Below the pieces are notes generated by a model. It worked only from the letters and a program-made list of their open reading frames with translations, had not been told where the DNA came from and ran no database searches. Both the position numbers and the translations under genes were made by a program. From Flavobacterium sp. ASW18X (lineage in GTDB: Bacteria > Bacteroidota > Bacteroidia > Flavobacteriales > Flavobacteriaceae), in the NCBI RefSeq assembly GCF_005144745.1, contig NZ_SWKK01000001.1, forward strand, positions 1 through 64,000: a stretch of 64,000 bases of DNA, in the 5' to 3' direction. This document shows positions 26,470-35,618 of the stretch, in pieces. Within the stretch, counting starts at the first letter, position 1. Every line of letters starts with the position of its first letter.

Positions 26470-27252
26470 ATGGACTACAACAACATTTACATAGAAGAAG
26501 AAAATGGGGTTGCGGTGATTACTATAGACCGTCCTAAAAAATTAAATGCACTTAATAAAGCAACCATAGAGGAGTTGCATAATGCTTTAAATGAGCTAGA
26601 GCAAGATAAAGACACACGTGTTATTATTTTAACCGGTAGCGGAGATAAGGCCTTTGTTGCTGGCGCAGATATTTCTGAGTTTGCAGATTTTGCGGTAAAA
26701 CAGGGAGGACAATTGGCTGCTAAAGGGCAAGACATCTTATTCAATTTTATACAAGACCTTTCTAAACCTGTTATTGCTGCGGTCAATGGTTTTGCACTTG
26801 GTGGCGGATTAGAGTTAGCCATGGCCTGCCATTTTAGAGTAGCTAGTGATAATGCTAAAATGGGACTGCCAGAGGTTTCCTTAGGCGTAATACCAGGTTA
26901 CGGCGGTACACAACGTTTACCGCAGTTAGTGGGTAAAGGTTTAGCCATGGAAATGATTATGACAGCTGGGATGATAGATGCGCAAAGAGCACTACAGCAC
27001 GGTTTGGTAAATTACGTAGTAACACCAGAAGAGCTGTTACCGTTATGCCATAAATTAGCAGGTAAAATCATCAATAATTCGCCTGTAGCTATTTCCCAAG
27101 CAATAAAAGCAGTAAATGCGGGTTATAATTCTGAAAAGAATGGCTATACCGTAGAAATTGAAGCTTTTGGTAAATGTTTTGGTACAGATGATTTTAAAGA
27201 AGGCACCTCTGCATTTTTAGAAAAACGTAAAGCTAATTTTCCAGGTTCATAG
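26470..27252 (+). CDS. Enoyl-CoA hydratase (crotonase family)
   Basis: The 260-residue protein is a full-length crotonase. Oxyanion-hole motifs AFVAGADISEF (61-71) and FALGGGLELAMAC (108-120) are present. Both acid residues expected in true hydratases are in place, Glu115 and Glu135 (GLPEVSLGVIPGYGGTQRL). It would hydrate trans-2-enoyl-CoA in fatty-acid or branched-chain oxidation, acting in the cytoplasm. No other beta-oxidation gene is adjacent. A hypothetical secreted protein gene follows after 21 bp. Confidence 0.92.
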   Translation: MDYNNIYIEEENGVAVITIDRPKKLNALNKATIEELHNALNELEQDKDTRVIILTGSGDKAFVAGADISEFADFAVKQGGQLAAKGQDILFNFIQDLSKPVIAAVNGFALGGGLELAMACHFRVASDNAKMGLPEVSLGVIPGYGGTQRLPQLVGKGLAMEMIMTAGMIDAQRALQHGLVNYVVTPEELLPLCHKLAGKIINNSPVAISQAIKAVNAGYNSEKNGYTVEIEAFGKCFGTDDFKEGTSAFLEKRKANFPGS

Positions 27253-27273
27253 TCTAAACCAACTAATGTCCCT

Positions 27274-28818
27274 ATGAAAAATCTTTTTTTAAGCTGTTTT
27301 TTATTGATGGCAGGGTGTATTATGGCCCAAGATATGCCAATTACCTATCAATTTGGAGAAAAACAGAACGATAGACATCGGTATTCTAATTTAGTAACCA
27401 TAGAGGAAGATGGCGATGGCGGTCTTATTTTGGTGCGGTCTTATTTTGCAGGACTCATTCTAAAACCCAAAGGCTATCTTATTGAGCGTTACGACAAGGA
27501 TTTGAACCTTATCTCTGAATACAACTACAAGTTTAAAGACATGCAGTTGATAGATGGTTTTGTAAAAAACGGCACACTTAATCTCATTTTTTTTAATTAC
27601 GATTATAATAAAGGGCAGTACGAGTATTGGGTGCATAAAACTGCTACAACCAATATCAACTTTACTACAGAGCGTATTTATGAGATGAAAACTAAAGTGG
27701 TCAATGGTGCCTTTGGTAAAAATTATTACAATAGAGATTTTTCTAACGGCTTTTCTACCACCTTACTATTTAATAAAGAGAAAACCGGATTCGTAATCAG
27801 TACACATCATTCTAAAGGAAAAGAAGAAACGCATACGTTGCAGTTGTTTGATACCAATCTTAAAAAACGCTGGGAGGTAGATTTTAATCGCGAAGCAGAA
27901 GAGAAAAACTACGCTTTTGAACAGCTAGCGCTAACCAATGATTTATCTACTGCTTACATTGTAGCCAAAGCGTATTTTAAGAAAAGACGTTTTAAGCAAG
28001 ATGAACGCAAATATCAATATGAGCTATTAAAGGTTAATGGCGCTGGCGTACAGACGCAACAGTTTACCACACCAGGGAACTATCCAGAAGCTTTGTATCC
28101 CATAATCACCGAAAATACTATTAAGTGTGTTGGCTTTTATGCAGACCGTAAGGATAATCGTTACAATGGTATTTCTTACTATAATTTAAATGCATCAGAC
28201 TTAACCATTACAGAAGAAAAACACCATCCATTTTCGGACGAGTTTATGTTTGATAAGTTTGGTCGTGAGGATGATAGAGTGATAAAAAACTTGGTTTTTA
28301 AAGAAGTAACAGTGACTAAGGAGAACGACATCTTATTTAATGCAGAAGAATATTTTGTAACTAATAGTATGTATAGCACCGGTGCGGGACAACGTATGAA
28401 GGTGGAGCGTTTTCATTACAATGATATTATGAGTGCCAAATTAAAAGCAAATGGGGATTTGCATTGGATTCGTAATATCAATAAAGCAGAAGTTACACAA
28501 GGCGATGGTGCTTACGCATCTTACAGCTCTTACACCAAAGATGGTAATACTTACTTTTTTATCTGCACGGCGGCAGACAATCCGCAATTAATTAATCAAG
28601 AAAGATTAATATTTAGACAAGGGCTAACACAAAATAGAAACGTTTTCGCTATTGCTCTAAATAAAGACGGAAAGCTATCTTATGAAAAGATTATAGATAG
28701 TAAAGAAGCTAGACTGCCGTTAATGGTATCTACACCCTTACGTTTAGGCAAACAAGATGCTATGTATTTCTATGCAAAGCGTGGTTCTAAGAAGCAAATG
28801 GTTAAAGTAGCGTTCTAA
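27274..28818 (+). CDS. Exported protein of unknown function
   Basis: The product has 514 residues and a signal peptide (about 1-19). MAGC at 12-15 could also act as a lipobox. The rest reads as repeated beta-strand segments with charged turns (VTIEEDGDGGLILVRSY, LQLFDTNLKKRWEVDF, ISYYNLNASDLTITEEKHHP), suggesting a propeller-like fold without recognisable motifs. I do not recognise the family. It follows the crotonase gene by 21 bp and ends before a very strong hairpin at 28838-28877. Confidence 0.7.
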   Translation: MKNLFLSCFLLMAGCIMAQDMPITYQFGEKQNDRHRYSNLVTIEEDGDGGLILVRSYFAGLILKPKGYLIERYDKDLNLISEYNYKFKDMQLIDGFVKNGTLNLIFFNYDYNKGQYEYWVHKTATTNINFTTERIYEMKTKVVNGAFGKNYYNRDFSNGFSTTLLFNKEKTGFVISTHHSKGKEETHTLQLFDTNLKKRWEVDFNREAEEKNYAFEQLALTNDLSTAYIVAKAYFKKRRFKQDERKYQYELLKVNGAGVQTQQFTTPGNYPEALYPIITENTIKCVGFYADRKDNRYNGISYYNLNASDLTITEEKHHPFSDEFMFDKFGREDDRVIKNLVFKEVTVTKENDILFNAEEYFVTNSMYSTGAGQRMKVERFHYNDIMSAKLKANGDLHWIRNINKAEVTQGDGAYASYSSYTKDGNTYFFICTAADNPQLINQERLIFRQGLTQNRNVFAIALNKDGKLSYEKIIDSKEARLPLMVSTPLRLGKQDAMYFYAKRGSKKQMVKVAF

Positions 28819-28837
28819 GAGCGTTAAAAATTTACAG

Positions 28838-28879
28838 AAATAGGATTTAATCCAAAATTATGGATTAAATCCTATTTTA
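28838..28879 (+). terminator. 16-bp perfect hairpin terminator directly before a TTG start
   Basis: Bases 28838-28853 pair perfectly with 28862-28877 (core AGGATTTAATCC / GGATTAAATCCT) around the 8-base loop AAAATTAT, and the 3' side is T-rich. It ends the preceding gene. It also reaches to 2 bp from the start of the radical SAM gene, leaving no room for an unstructured ribosome site. Confidence 0.8.
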
Positions 28880-29953
28880 TTGTCCAATTCTAGCTATCAA
28901 AAAGGTCGTGGGGCACAGCTAAATGTGCATAATAGATTTCTAAAAGATATTCATGAACAACGAGATGATTTTTTAGAATTCTGTCGTATTTCTGGCGAAG
29001 AACCAACCAAGAATACCACGGAACGTATTCCTATTTTTCCAAAGAGCATTGTCAATAGAGTCACAAGTCCGGATGTGGGTATGCACTACAGTTTAAACCC
29101 TTACCAAGGCTGTGAACATGGTTGTATTTATTGTTATGCGCGTAATGCCCATGAATTTTGGGGCTATAGCGCGGGTAAAGATTTTGAGCAGAAAATTTTG
29201 TTTAAAAAAGATGCACCGCTACTGTTAGAAAAGTTATTGCAGAAAAAAAGCTGGAAAGCAGAAACCATAGTACTATCTGGCAATACGGATTGCTATCAAC
29301 CTATAGAGCGAGATTTGAAACTTACGCGAGCATGCTTACAAGTTTTTCTAAAGTACAGACATCCTGTAGGGATAATTACTAAAAATGCTTTAATCTTAAG
29401 AGACTTGGATGTATTACGAGAATTGAATGCCTTAGGATTGGTTGGCATTAATATTTCTATTACTTCTCTAGAAGAATCTACAAGACGTTTGTTGGAGCCC
29501 AGAACGGCATCGGTACAAAAGCGGTTAAAAGCGATAGAAACTTTATCTAAAGCAGGTATTCCTGTAAATGCAATGTTGGCACCCATAATTCCCGGAATTA
29601 ATAGTCATGAACTTTTAACCCTAGCAAAAGCGGTGTCTGACCGTGGTGCACGCTCTTTTGGATTTACTGTGGTGCGCTTAAATGGTGCTATAGGCGAAAT
29701 ATTTACAGATTGGTTGTACAAAGCCATGCCAGATAAAGCAGCTAAAGTACTTAGCCTTATTGCGCAATGCCATGATGGTAAACTGAATGATAGCCGTTTT
29801 GGTAGTAGAATGAAGGGCGATGGCGCTGTAGCGGAACAGATACACCAAATGGTTCAGCTAGCCAAAGCAAAATATTTTAAAGGCAAGAGGTTTCCAAAAT
29901 TGCGAACAGACTTGCATGAAGCTTATAAAGATGGCCAATTGAAATTGTTTTAA
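28880..29953 (+). CDS. PA0069-family radical SAM protein
   Basis: The 357-residue protein has the cluster motif CEHGCIYC (Cys78, 82, 85). The conserved N-terminal KGRGAQLNVHNRF of the PA0069/SplB-like family is present, which supports the TTG start at 28880. The next ATG, at residue 68, would remove this segment. The family reductively cleaves S-adenosylmethionine through a 4Fe-4S cluster, and the substrate is unknown. ISGNTDCYQP-like and GPRTASVQKR-like segments also match. It is preceded by a 16-bp hairpin that may regulate or separate it from the upstream gene. Confidence 0.88.
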   Translation: MSNSSYQKGRGAQLNVHNRFLKDIHEQRDDFLEFCRISGEEPTKNTTERIPIFPKSIVNRVTSPDVGMHYSLNPYQGCEHGCIYCYARNAHEFWGYSAGKDFEQKILFKKDAPLLLEKLLQKKSWKAETIVLSGNTDCYQPIERDLKLTRACLQVFLKYRHPVGIITKNALILRDLDVLRELNALGLVGINISITSLEESTRRLLEPRTASVQKRLKAIETLSKAGIPVNAMLAPIIPGINSHELLTLAKAVSDRGARSFGFTVVRLNGAIGEIFTDWLYKAMPDKAAKVLSLIAQCHDGKLNDSRFGSRMKGDGAVAEQIHQMVQLAKAKYFKGKRFPKLRTDLHEAYKDGQLKLF

Positions 29954-30102
29954 CGACGTGTAATTCCGATTAAAGAATTAATACAAAGTAACCTTGTTCT
30001 TTGCTATGCTAGGTTTCTTTAGGTTTTCATTTAGTGGTTTGGCGAATTGGTAATTACTTGTAAAAATTAAAATAAAAACCACAGCTATATTCTAAATAAG
30101 TT

Positions 30103-30110
30103 TACTTTTG
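30103..30110 (+). promoter_or_regulatory. Candidate -7 box (TACTTTTG) for the 2OG oxygenase gene
   Basis: TACTTTTG matches TAnnTTTG and lies 23 bp before the GTG start at 30134. The rest of the gap 29954-30133 is AT-rich and shows no gene. Confidence 0.5.
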
Positions 30111-30133
30111 CGCGCTATTTTTTATTAATGTAA

Positions 30134-30757
30134 GTGATAGACTTTCATGACCTTGAAGATTGGCTCAGTTGGATAGATGAGCTTTCTGATAAGCATTACG
30201 TAGTGGTCGACAATTTTTTGAACCCACCTCTTTACGATACGCTAAAAAATTACTTTGTAGCACACCAAGATAAGTTTACACAAGCGGGTATTGGTAGTTT
30301 AGATAACCACCAAGTACGTACTAAAATTAGAGGAGACAAAACTTTATGGCTAGATACCAATAGAGATGTTGACTTAAATTCTTTTTGGCAACTGGTACAA
30401 GAGACAAAAAACGTACTCAACCGCTACTGTTACTTAAGTTTGTCTGGGCACGAGTTTCATCTAGCACATTATCCGCCTGGTGGGCATTATGCCCGTCACT
30501 TAGACCAGTTTGAAGAACGAAGTAACCGCATGATCACCATGATTATTTATTTAAACGATACGTGGCAAATGGGTGATGGGGGCGAATTGGAAATTCTTGA
30601 ATCTGATAAATCGTTAAGTTTAATACAACCGCTTGGCAACCGTTGTGTATTATTTAAAAGTGGGGTAGTACCACATGCGGTATTAAAATCTCACAAAGAC
30701 CGCTACAGTTTAACAGGTTGGCTTACGTATCAACCTAAAGGCTTGGCATGGATTTAA
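30134..30757 (+). CDS. 2OG-Fe(II) dioxygenase (prolyl-4-hydroxylase/SM-20 type)
   Basis: The 207-residue cytoplasmic enzyme has the iron triad in HLD (His122, Asp124) and PHAV (His181), with Arg190 in RYSLTGW to bind 2-oxoglutarate. The spacing and the YPPGGHYARHLDQF and RMITMIIYLND strands match the SM-20/PHD-like subgroup, which hydroxylates proline in proteins such as EF-Tu or ribosomal proteins. The target here is inferred only by analogy. The GTG at 30134 directly follows an in-frame TAA, so it is the first possible start. Confidence 0.9.
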   Translation: MIDFHDLEDWLSWIDELSDKHYVVVDNFLNPPLYDTLKNYFVAHQDKFTQAGIGSLDNHQVRTKIRGDKTLWLDTNRDVDLNSFWQLVQETKNVLNRYCYLSLSGHEFHLAHYPPGGHYARHLDQFEERSNRMITMIIYLNDTWQMGDGGELEILESDKSLSLIQPLGNRCVLFKSGVVPHAVLKSHKDRYSLTGWLTYQPKGLAWI

Positions 30758-30824
30758 TAGCTAAGTATTTTAAGCATCTTGTGCTGCTGTAAACTGTTGG
30801 TTTAAAGAGTTCTTTTTTCTAACA

Positions 30825-31409
30825 TTATCGTGCTGGCTGCTTAAGCGTAGTTGAGGAGCATACTTTCCACTCGTCTTTTAGTATACTATAATAGAGCGTA
30901 TCTCTTCTACGGTTGTTGGTCATTAGGGTATGACTACGCAATACCCCTTCTTTTACGAGGCCTACTTTTTCCATGCCTTTACGGGCAGCAATATTAAGCA
31001 CGTCTGTTTTAAACTCTATGCGTAGGGTTGCCGTTTCTGTGAAGAGATAGTTGAAGAGTAGTTTTTTTACCAAGCTATTAATTCCAGTGCCTTGATACGC
31101 CTTGGCAATCCACGTCCAACCAATTTCTACACGACCATCTTTGGTAGAAATGTTTCCAATACGTGTAGTACCAATAATAGCCCCATTAGCGGGGTCCACA
31201 AGGGTAAAGGGCAATTCTTTTTGCTGCTCACGGTTGTGTACCGCGGTAGCAATCCAATTTTTTAAAGTTACTTCATTAGATAAATCAGCCGTAAAATAAT
31301 ACCACATTTGGGTGTCTGTAGTAAGTGTTTTCATAGCTTCAAAATCTTCTAATTGCATAGGTCTTAGAATAACTTTTTCAGTAATTAGGGTTTTATCAAA
31401 ATTGAGCAT
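30825..31409 (-). CDS. GNAT-family N-acetyltransferase (RimJ/RimL-like)
   Basis: The 194-residue protein shows the ribosomal-protein-acetyltransferase layout: VILRPMQLEDFEAM near the N terminus, an acetyl-CoA region near IGWTWIAKAYQGTGINSLVK (about 96-115, Q/R-x-x-G-x-G-like), and a C-terminal GLVKEGVLRSH strand typical of RimJ/RimL relatives. It acetylates an amino group, but the substrate is not predictable. It is convergent with the 2OG oxygenase gene and followed upstream by the repeat-rich gap at 31410. Confidence 0.87.
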   Translation of the reverse strand: MLNFDKTLITEKVILRPMQLEDFEAMKTLTTDTQMWYYFTADLSNEVTLKNWIATAVHNREQQKELPFTLVDPANGAIIGTTRIGNISTKDGRVEIGWTWIAKAYQGTGINSLVKKLLFNYLFTETATLRIEFKTDVLNIAARKGMEKVGLVKEGVLRSHTLMTNNRRRDTLYYSILKDEWKVCSSTTLKQPAR

Positions 31410-31726
31410 TGTTTTTTGGTTTGTCTTGAAGATTGCTTTAAAGGTAAAAGGTACTAAGTAAACAGTAAGTAGTAAAAAGTACGAAGTATTAAGTGGTGTT
31501 GTCTGTCGTCATGCAAAACTTGTTTCAGCATCTCATCCTGAAGTTAATAATTAGAAATAAGTCTATTGCAAATACAAATTTTAGTGCTCCCTTTAGCAAG
31601 GGGAGCTGTCCGCAGGACTGAGGGGTCTGTTTTTATGAAGCAAAAAATCCAAAATAAATAGTTCTAAATATCAGGTAATGTTTAAACTATTCATGTAGCG
31701 CTTTCGTTGGAATTTTTGCAAATTAA
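31410..31726. repeat. Non-coding gap with dispersed repeats
   Basis: The segment at about 31460-31533 (AAAAAGTACGAAGTATTAAG, then GTCATGCAAAACTTGTTTCA) is a second copy of the composite block at 14461-14531, and of the palindrome at 14235. The segment at about 31585-31635 (CTCCCTTTAGCAAGGGGAG followed by CTGTCCGCAGGAC) matches 14325-14370. No gene is seen. Confidence 0.7.
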
Positions 31727-31753
31727 AAAACCGAGAGCAGTACTCTCGGTTTT
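31727..31753 (-). terminator. Intrinsic terminator for the minus-strand Gfo/Idh/MocA gene
   Basis: AAAACCGAGAG (31727-31737) pairs with CTCTCGGTTTT (31743-31753) over a 5-base loop. Read on the minus strand it is followed by a run of T, 22 bp after the stop codon. Confidence 0.85.
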
Positions 31754-31774
31754 ATAGCTATAGTGTCTTTTTAA

Positions 31775-33199
31775 TTAAGAAAGCTCCCAACCTTTACGGT
31801 AGTCTCTAGTTACCCATTCGTTGGCTTTTTCGTAATTGGTAATTCGCATATTAGCGCCATCCCAATGCAGTTTGCGGCGGCCTTCGTACCTATAAGGATC
31901 CCAATCGCCTACTTTTTTACCAGCTTTCAACTTTTTGTATTGGTAAGCCCGTACGGCCAAATTACCCATAAGTACGGTTTCGGTAAGTTTTCCTGCTTTT
32001 TCAAAATTAGAAGAGGTTTCTACCCCGGTTAAGCAGCCTTCTACAAAGTTTTGGATATGACCATTGATACCATTAGTAACTCTTGGATATTTAGGTGTAG
32101 GTTGTTGGTAGAAACCCATGAGGTCAGACGGTAACAAACGTGCATTTTGGGAGTAAGTGTCTGCTACAATAATCCCTTTTTCGCCATACATTATAGTTCC
32201 ACCATCACCATTGCCTATAGTTTCACCATCTTTAAGCTCGTCTGGCAAATCTGGTTTAATACCACCATCATACCAATTCAGTTGTATATCTCCGTGATAA
32301 TCGTGCTCAAATTTTAAATGTATTTTAGAAGACGGTGGGCAAGAAGGGCTATAATCTGCCTCCACAAAATCGCCTACCCAAACAGTAGTGCAACTCGCTT
32401 CTGCTTCAGTAGGGTAGCCAAGGTCTAATACACTAAAGGGAGTTTCCATTATATGGCATCCCATATCGCCCAAAGCGCCTGTTCCAAAATCCCACCAACC
32501 TCGCCATTTAAAAGGTAAGTATCTAGAATTATAATCTCTCATAGCAGCAGGCCCCAACCACAAATCCCAATCTAACTCTTTAGGAATGCGTTCTTTTGTA
32601 TTGGGTACGGCAACACCTTGCGGCCATACGGGTCTGTTGGTCCAACAATCTATGGTATGCACCTTGCCAATAATGCCAGATTCTACCCATTCCCGTGCAA
32701 CACGGCTACCATCACTAGAGGCGCCTTGGTTACCCATTTGGGTAATTACATTATTATCTCGAGCTACTTTAGTCATCAGCCTAGCTTCATAAATATTATG
32801 CGCCAAAGGCTTTTCTACGTAAGCATGTTTTTTGGCTTTCATAAACGGTAGGGCAATGGTAGCGTGTGTATGGTCTGGAGTGGCTACCATTACTGCGTCC
32901 ATGTCCTTAAGGTGTTTGTCATATACCGTTCTAAAATCCTTATAGGTGGTTACATCTGGGAAGTTTTTGTAGGTATTGGCTGCAGCTCTATCATCTACAT
33001 CACAAAAAGAAACAAATTTTACTTTACCGGTGTTGTGTAGGCCTTCAATTACTCCAGCACCTCTTCCGCCCACGCCAAAGGCACTTACATAAAGTGTGTC
33101 ACTTGGAGGAACGTGATTTTTTCCTAAGACAAAGCTGGGTACAATAGTGAAGGCAGCCGTACCCGCGGCTGCATTTTTAACAAAATTACGTCGTTGCAT
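31775..33199 (-). CDS. Tat-exported Gfo/Idh/MocA-family oxidoreductase
   Basis: The 474-residue protein starts with a Tat signal (MQRRNFVKNAAAGTAAFTIV). A Rossmann domain follows, with GVGGRGAGV (42-50), CDVDDR, VATPDHTHATIAL and the lysine motif EKP (Lys130). The C-terminal half is the usual alpha/beta dimerisation domain with the WWDFGTGALGDMGCH-type segment. Such periplasmic NAD(P)-binding enzymes act on sugars or glycosides in Bacteroidota. The cofactor probably travels with the folded protein through Tat. It is a single-gene unit between a terminator and a divergent glycosyltransferase gene. Confidence 0.92.
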   Translation of the reverse strand: MQRRNFVKNAAAGTAAFTIVPSFVLGKNHVPPSDTLYVSAFGVGGRGAGVIEGLHNTGKVKFVSFCDVDDRAAANTYKNFPDVTTYKDFRTVYDKHLKDMDAVMVATPDHTHATIALPFMKAKKHAYVEKPLAHNIYEARLMTKVARDNNVITQMGNQGASSDGSRVAREWVESGIIGKVHTIDCWTNRPVWPQGVAVPNTKERIPKELDWDLWLGPAAMRDYNSRYLPFKWRGWWDFGTGALGDMGCHIMETPFSVLDLGYPTEAEASCTTVWVGDFVEADYSPSCPPSSKIHLKFEHDYHGDIQLNWYDGGIKPDLPDELKDGETIGNGDGGTIMYGEKGIIVADTYSQNARLLPSDLMGFYQQPTPKYPRVTNGINGHIQNFVEGCLTGVETSSNFEKAGKLTETVLMGNLAVRAYQYKKLKAGKKVGDWDPYRYEGRRKLHWDGANMRITNYEKANEWVTRDYRKGWELS

Positions 33200-33458
33200 T
33201 CGGTTTAGTTTTAGTTTTTAAAAAGATACGGATTTTGGGGTAGATGATGTTAACTTTTTAGACCGATAACAGCTGTAAAAAGTTTAGCAGATAGTGGTAG
33301 GCTACTAAAGGCATTGTATTAATTATACGTTAAGGGAAGAAGACAAATATTAAATAATATATCGATAGTGTTAAAATTTCATTTTTTGTCATCCATACGC
33401 TCAGCCAAGTGCGTATAAGAGGTGTATTTAAATCAAGAACACTAAAACAGCACACATA

Positions 33459-34895
33459 ATGTCTAAAACTACTTCTAAGGAAGCCAACCAAGACCAAAAC
33501 AAGACCACTTTTTTAAAACGAATACAGCACTTTTTTTATACCGCAGATGGTGCAGAAATCTTTGTTAAGGGGAGTTCCTTAGCCTTGATGTTGGGCGCTA
33601 TTTATTTGGTGTATGTGTTGCATGAAGATTTTACACAATTTAACACAGAACAACGTAGCTCTTTGCTAGGCCGTTCATTCTTATTATTAGCGTTGAGTCT
33701 TTTAGTATTTAAAGCCTTTTTCTTTTTATATACTCTATACCATTACATAAAATACAAGGCGATAAAATCTGTGAGTGATACAGAATTGCCAACTACTACC
33801 GTAATTGTACCAGCGTATAATGAAGGCAAGCAAGTCTATGATACTTTGATAAGTTTGTCTAAGAGCGATTTTCCTAAGGAAAAATTACAAATTATCGCTA
33901 TAAATGACGGAAGTAAGGACGATACTTGGGAATGGATGCAAAAAGCAAAGCAAGTGTTAGGAGACCAAGTAGAAATTTATCAGCAACCTAAGAATATGGG
34001 TAAAAGGCATGCCTTATACCGAGGCTTCCATTTGGGTACTGGCGATGTATTTGTTACAGTAGATAGCGATTCTATTGTGGACCAAAACACCTTACGGAAT
34101 TTAGTAAGTCCTTTTATAGTAGATAATAAATGTGGTGCAGTAGCAGGGAACATCCGGGTATTAAACAATAAAAAAGCATTGTTGCCTAAAATGTTAGATG
34201 TAAGTTTTGTGTTGAGTTTTGAATTTGTACGTTCCGCAGAAAGCAATGTTAATACGGTGCTATGTACTCCAGGAGCTTTGGCAGCTTATAAACGAGAGGT
34301 GATTTTCAATTGTAAAGAAGAATGGATTAACCAAAAGTTCATGGGTAAACCTTCTGATATAGGGGAAGACCAAGCTTTAACCAACATGGTAATAAAGCAA
34401 GGATTTAGTGTGCTTTTTCAAAGCAATGCATTTTGCTATACCAATGTGCCAGAGCGTTACAAAAACTTGTATAAAATGTTCATTAGATGGGATAGAAGCA
34501 ACGTTAGAGAAGTATTAGAGATGTCTAAGTTTGTTTTTACCAACTTTAGAGCACATAGTAAAGGCGCTGCAAGATTGTTATTCACCAGTCAGGTATTAAA
34601 AATTGTAATGAGCTATCCATTATTTGTATTCATGTTGTTCTTTGTGGTCACCGAACCGTTATTATTTATTGGATCCTCATTGGTAAGTATTTTGATATTA
34701 TCTTCTTTCTCGGTTATTTTCTACTCCAGAAAATACAATTTTGCCGAGTCGTTTTGGGCGTATTCCTACAGCATATTTTACACCTTTGGTTTGTTCTGGA
34801 TAACGCCGTATTCTATTGCAACGGTAAGTAAAGGAGGGTGGTTAACTAGAGGATTAGACGCTAAAAAGCAAAGACGATTTAAGTTGATGCCTTAA
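33459..34895 (+). CDS. Processive family 2 glycosyltransferase (NodC/hyaluronan-synthase-like)
   Basis: The 478-residue membrane protein has N-terminal helices at about 40-55 and 72-95. A cytosolic GT-A domain follows with NDGSKDD (Asp150), VDSDS (Asp202/204), GEDQALT (Asp304) and IRWDRSN (Arg343-Trp344). Three or four C-terminal helices follow (about 370-460). The order of D, DxD, ED and R-x-R-W-like motifs is that of synthases that both polymerise and export a beta-linked polysaccharide. The polymer is unknown. No other polysaccharide gene is adjacent. It ends at a convergent terminator. Confidence 0.88.
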   Translation: MSKTTSKEANQDQNKTTFLKRIQHFFYTADGAEIFVKGSSLALMLGAIYLVYVLHEDFTQFNTEQRSSLLGRSFLLLALSLLVFKAFFFLYTLYHYIKYKAIKSVSDTELPTTTVIVPAYNEGKQVYDTLISLSKSDFPKEKLQIIAINDGSKDDTWEWMQKAKQVLGDQVEIYQQPKNMGKRHALYRGFHLGTGDVFVTVDSDSIVDQNTLRNLVSPFIVDNKCGAVAGNIRVLNNKKALLPKMLDVSFVLSFEFVRSAESNVNTVLCTPGALAAYKREVIFNCKEEWINQKFMGKPSDIGEDQALTNMVIKQGFSVLFQSNAFCYTNVPERYKNLYKMFIRWDRSNVREVLEMSKFVFTNFRAHSKGAARLLFTSQVLKIVMSYPLFVFMLFFVVTEPLLFIGSSLVSILILSSFSVIFYSRKYNFAESFWAYSYSIFYTFGLFWITPYSIATVSKGGWLTRGLDAKKQRRFKLMP

Positions 34896-34908
34896 AATAA
34901 ATTTATAT

Positions 34909-34939
34909 AAAAAGGTCGGGTAAGAGCCCGACCTTTTTT
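34909..34939. terminator. Bidirectional intrinsic terminator
   Basis: AAAAAGGTCGGG (34909-34920) pairs perfectly with CCCGACCTTTTT (34927-34938) around TAAGAG, with T or A runs on both sides. It separates the convergent glycosyltransferase and HD-hydrolase genes. Confidence 0.9.
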
Positions 34940-35618
34940 ATGCTTCTTCTTTAATGCCTATAGGATTCCACTCGGCATAGAATTGCTCTAAAAAGCTAAG
35001 CATAAACGCATGGCGTTCTTCTGCAAGAGCTTTTCCCGTCTTGGTGTTCATTTTGTCTTTTAATAACAATAGCTTTTCATAAAAATGATTAATGGTAGGC
35101 GCTGTAGATTTTTTATAGGCCTCTTTGCTCATGTTTAGGTTGGGTGGTATGGCGGGGTTATATAGTTCTCTATTTTTGAAACCACCATAATTAAAAGTAC
35201 GAGCAATACCAATGGCGCCAATAGCATCTAAACGGTCAGCATCTTGCACTACTAGTAATTCTGGAGACGTAAAGGTAGGTCCGTCTTCCAAGCTATTTTT
35301 AAAGCTAATATGCTCTATTATTTTTACTACGTGGTCTATTACATCTTGTTCTACCGCTAAAGAAGCTAAAAAGGCCGAAGCCATTTTAGGACCTACGGTT
35401 TCATCTCCATCGTGGAATTTAGCATCTGCAATATCGTGCAACAACGCTCCCAAGCTTGCTACTAAGATATTTACATTTTCATCCCTAGCAATACGGATGG
35501 TATTTCGGAATACACGTTGTATATGGAACCAATCGTGACCGCCCTCTGCGCCTTGCAAGGTTTCCTTTACAAAAGCAATTGTTTCTTCTATGAGTTGGTC
35601 GTCTCCTATTCTTTCCAT
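34938..35618 (-). CDS. HD-domain phosphohydrolase (YedJ-like)
   Basis: The 226-residue cytoplasmic protein has the YedJ-type N terminus GGHDWFHIQRV (His28, His32), the metal motif LLHDIADAKFH with His60-Asp61, and the later QDADRLDAIGAIGIAR segment with the final Asp of the HD site. The family hydrolyses phosphate esters, perhaps nucleotides, with a divalent metal ion. Its first 13 bp overlap the end of the plsC-like gene, so the two are translated from one message. Confidence 0.9.
   Translation of the reverse strand: MERIGDDQLIEETIAFVKETLQGAEGGHDWFHIQRVFRNTIRIARDENVNILVASLGALLHDIADAKFHDGDETVGPKMASAFLASLAVEQDVIDHVVKIIEHISFKNSLEDGPTFTSPELLVVQDADRLDAIGAIGIARTFNYGGFKNRELYNPAIPPNLNMSKEAYKKSTAPTINHFYEKLLLLKDKMNTKTGKALAEERHAFMLSFLEQFYAEWNPIGIKEEA

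Noticed and set aside
28860-28868. ATG GAT TAA in the hairpin loop as a start
   Set aside because: It is out of frame with the radical SAM gene and stops after two codons.
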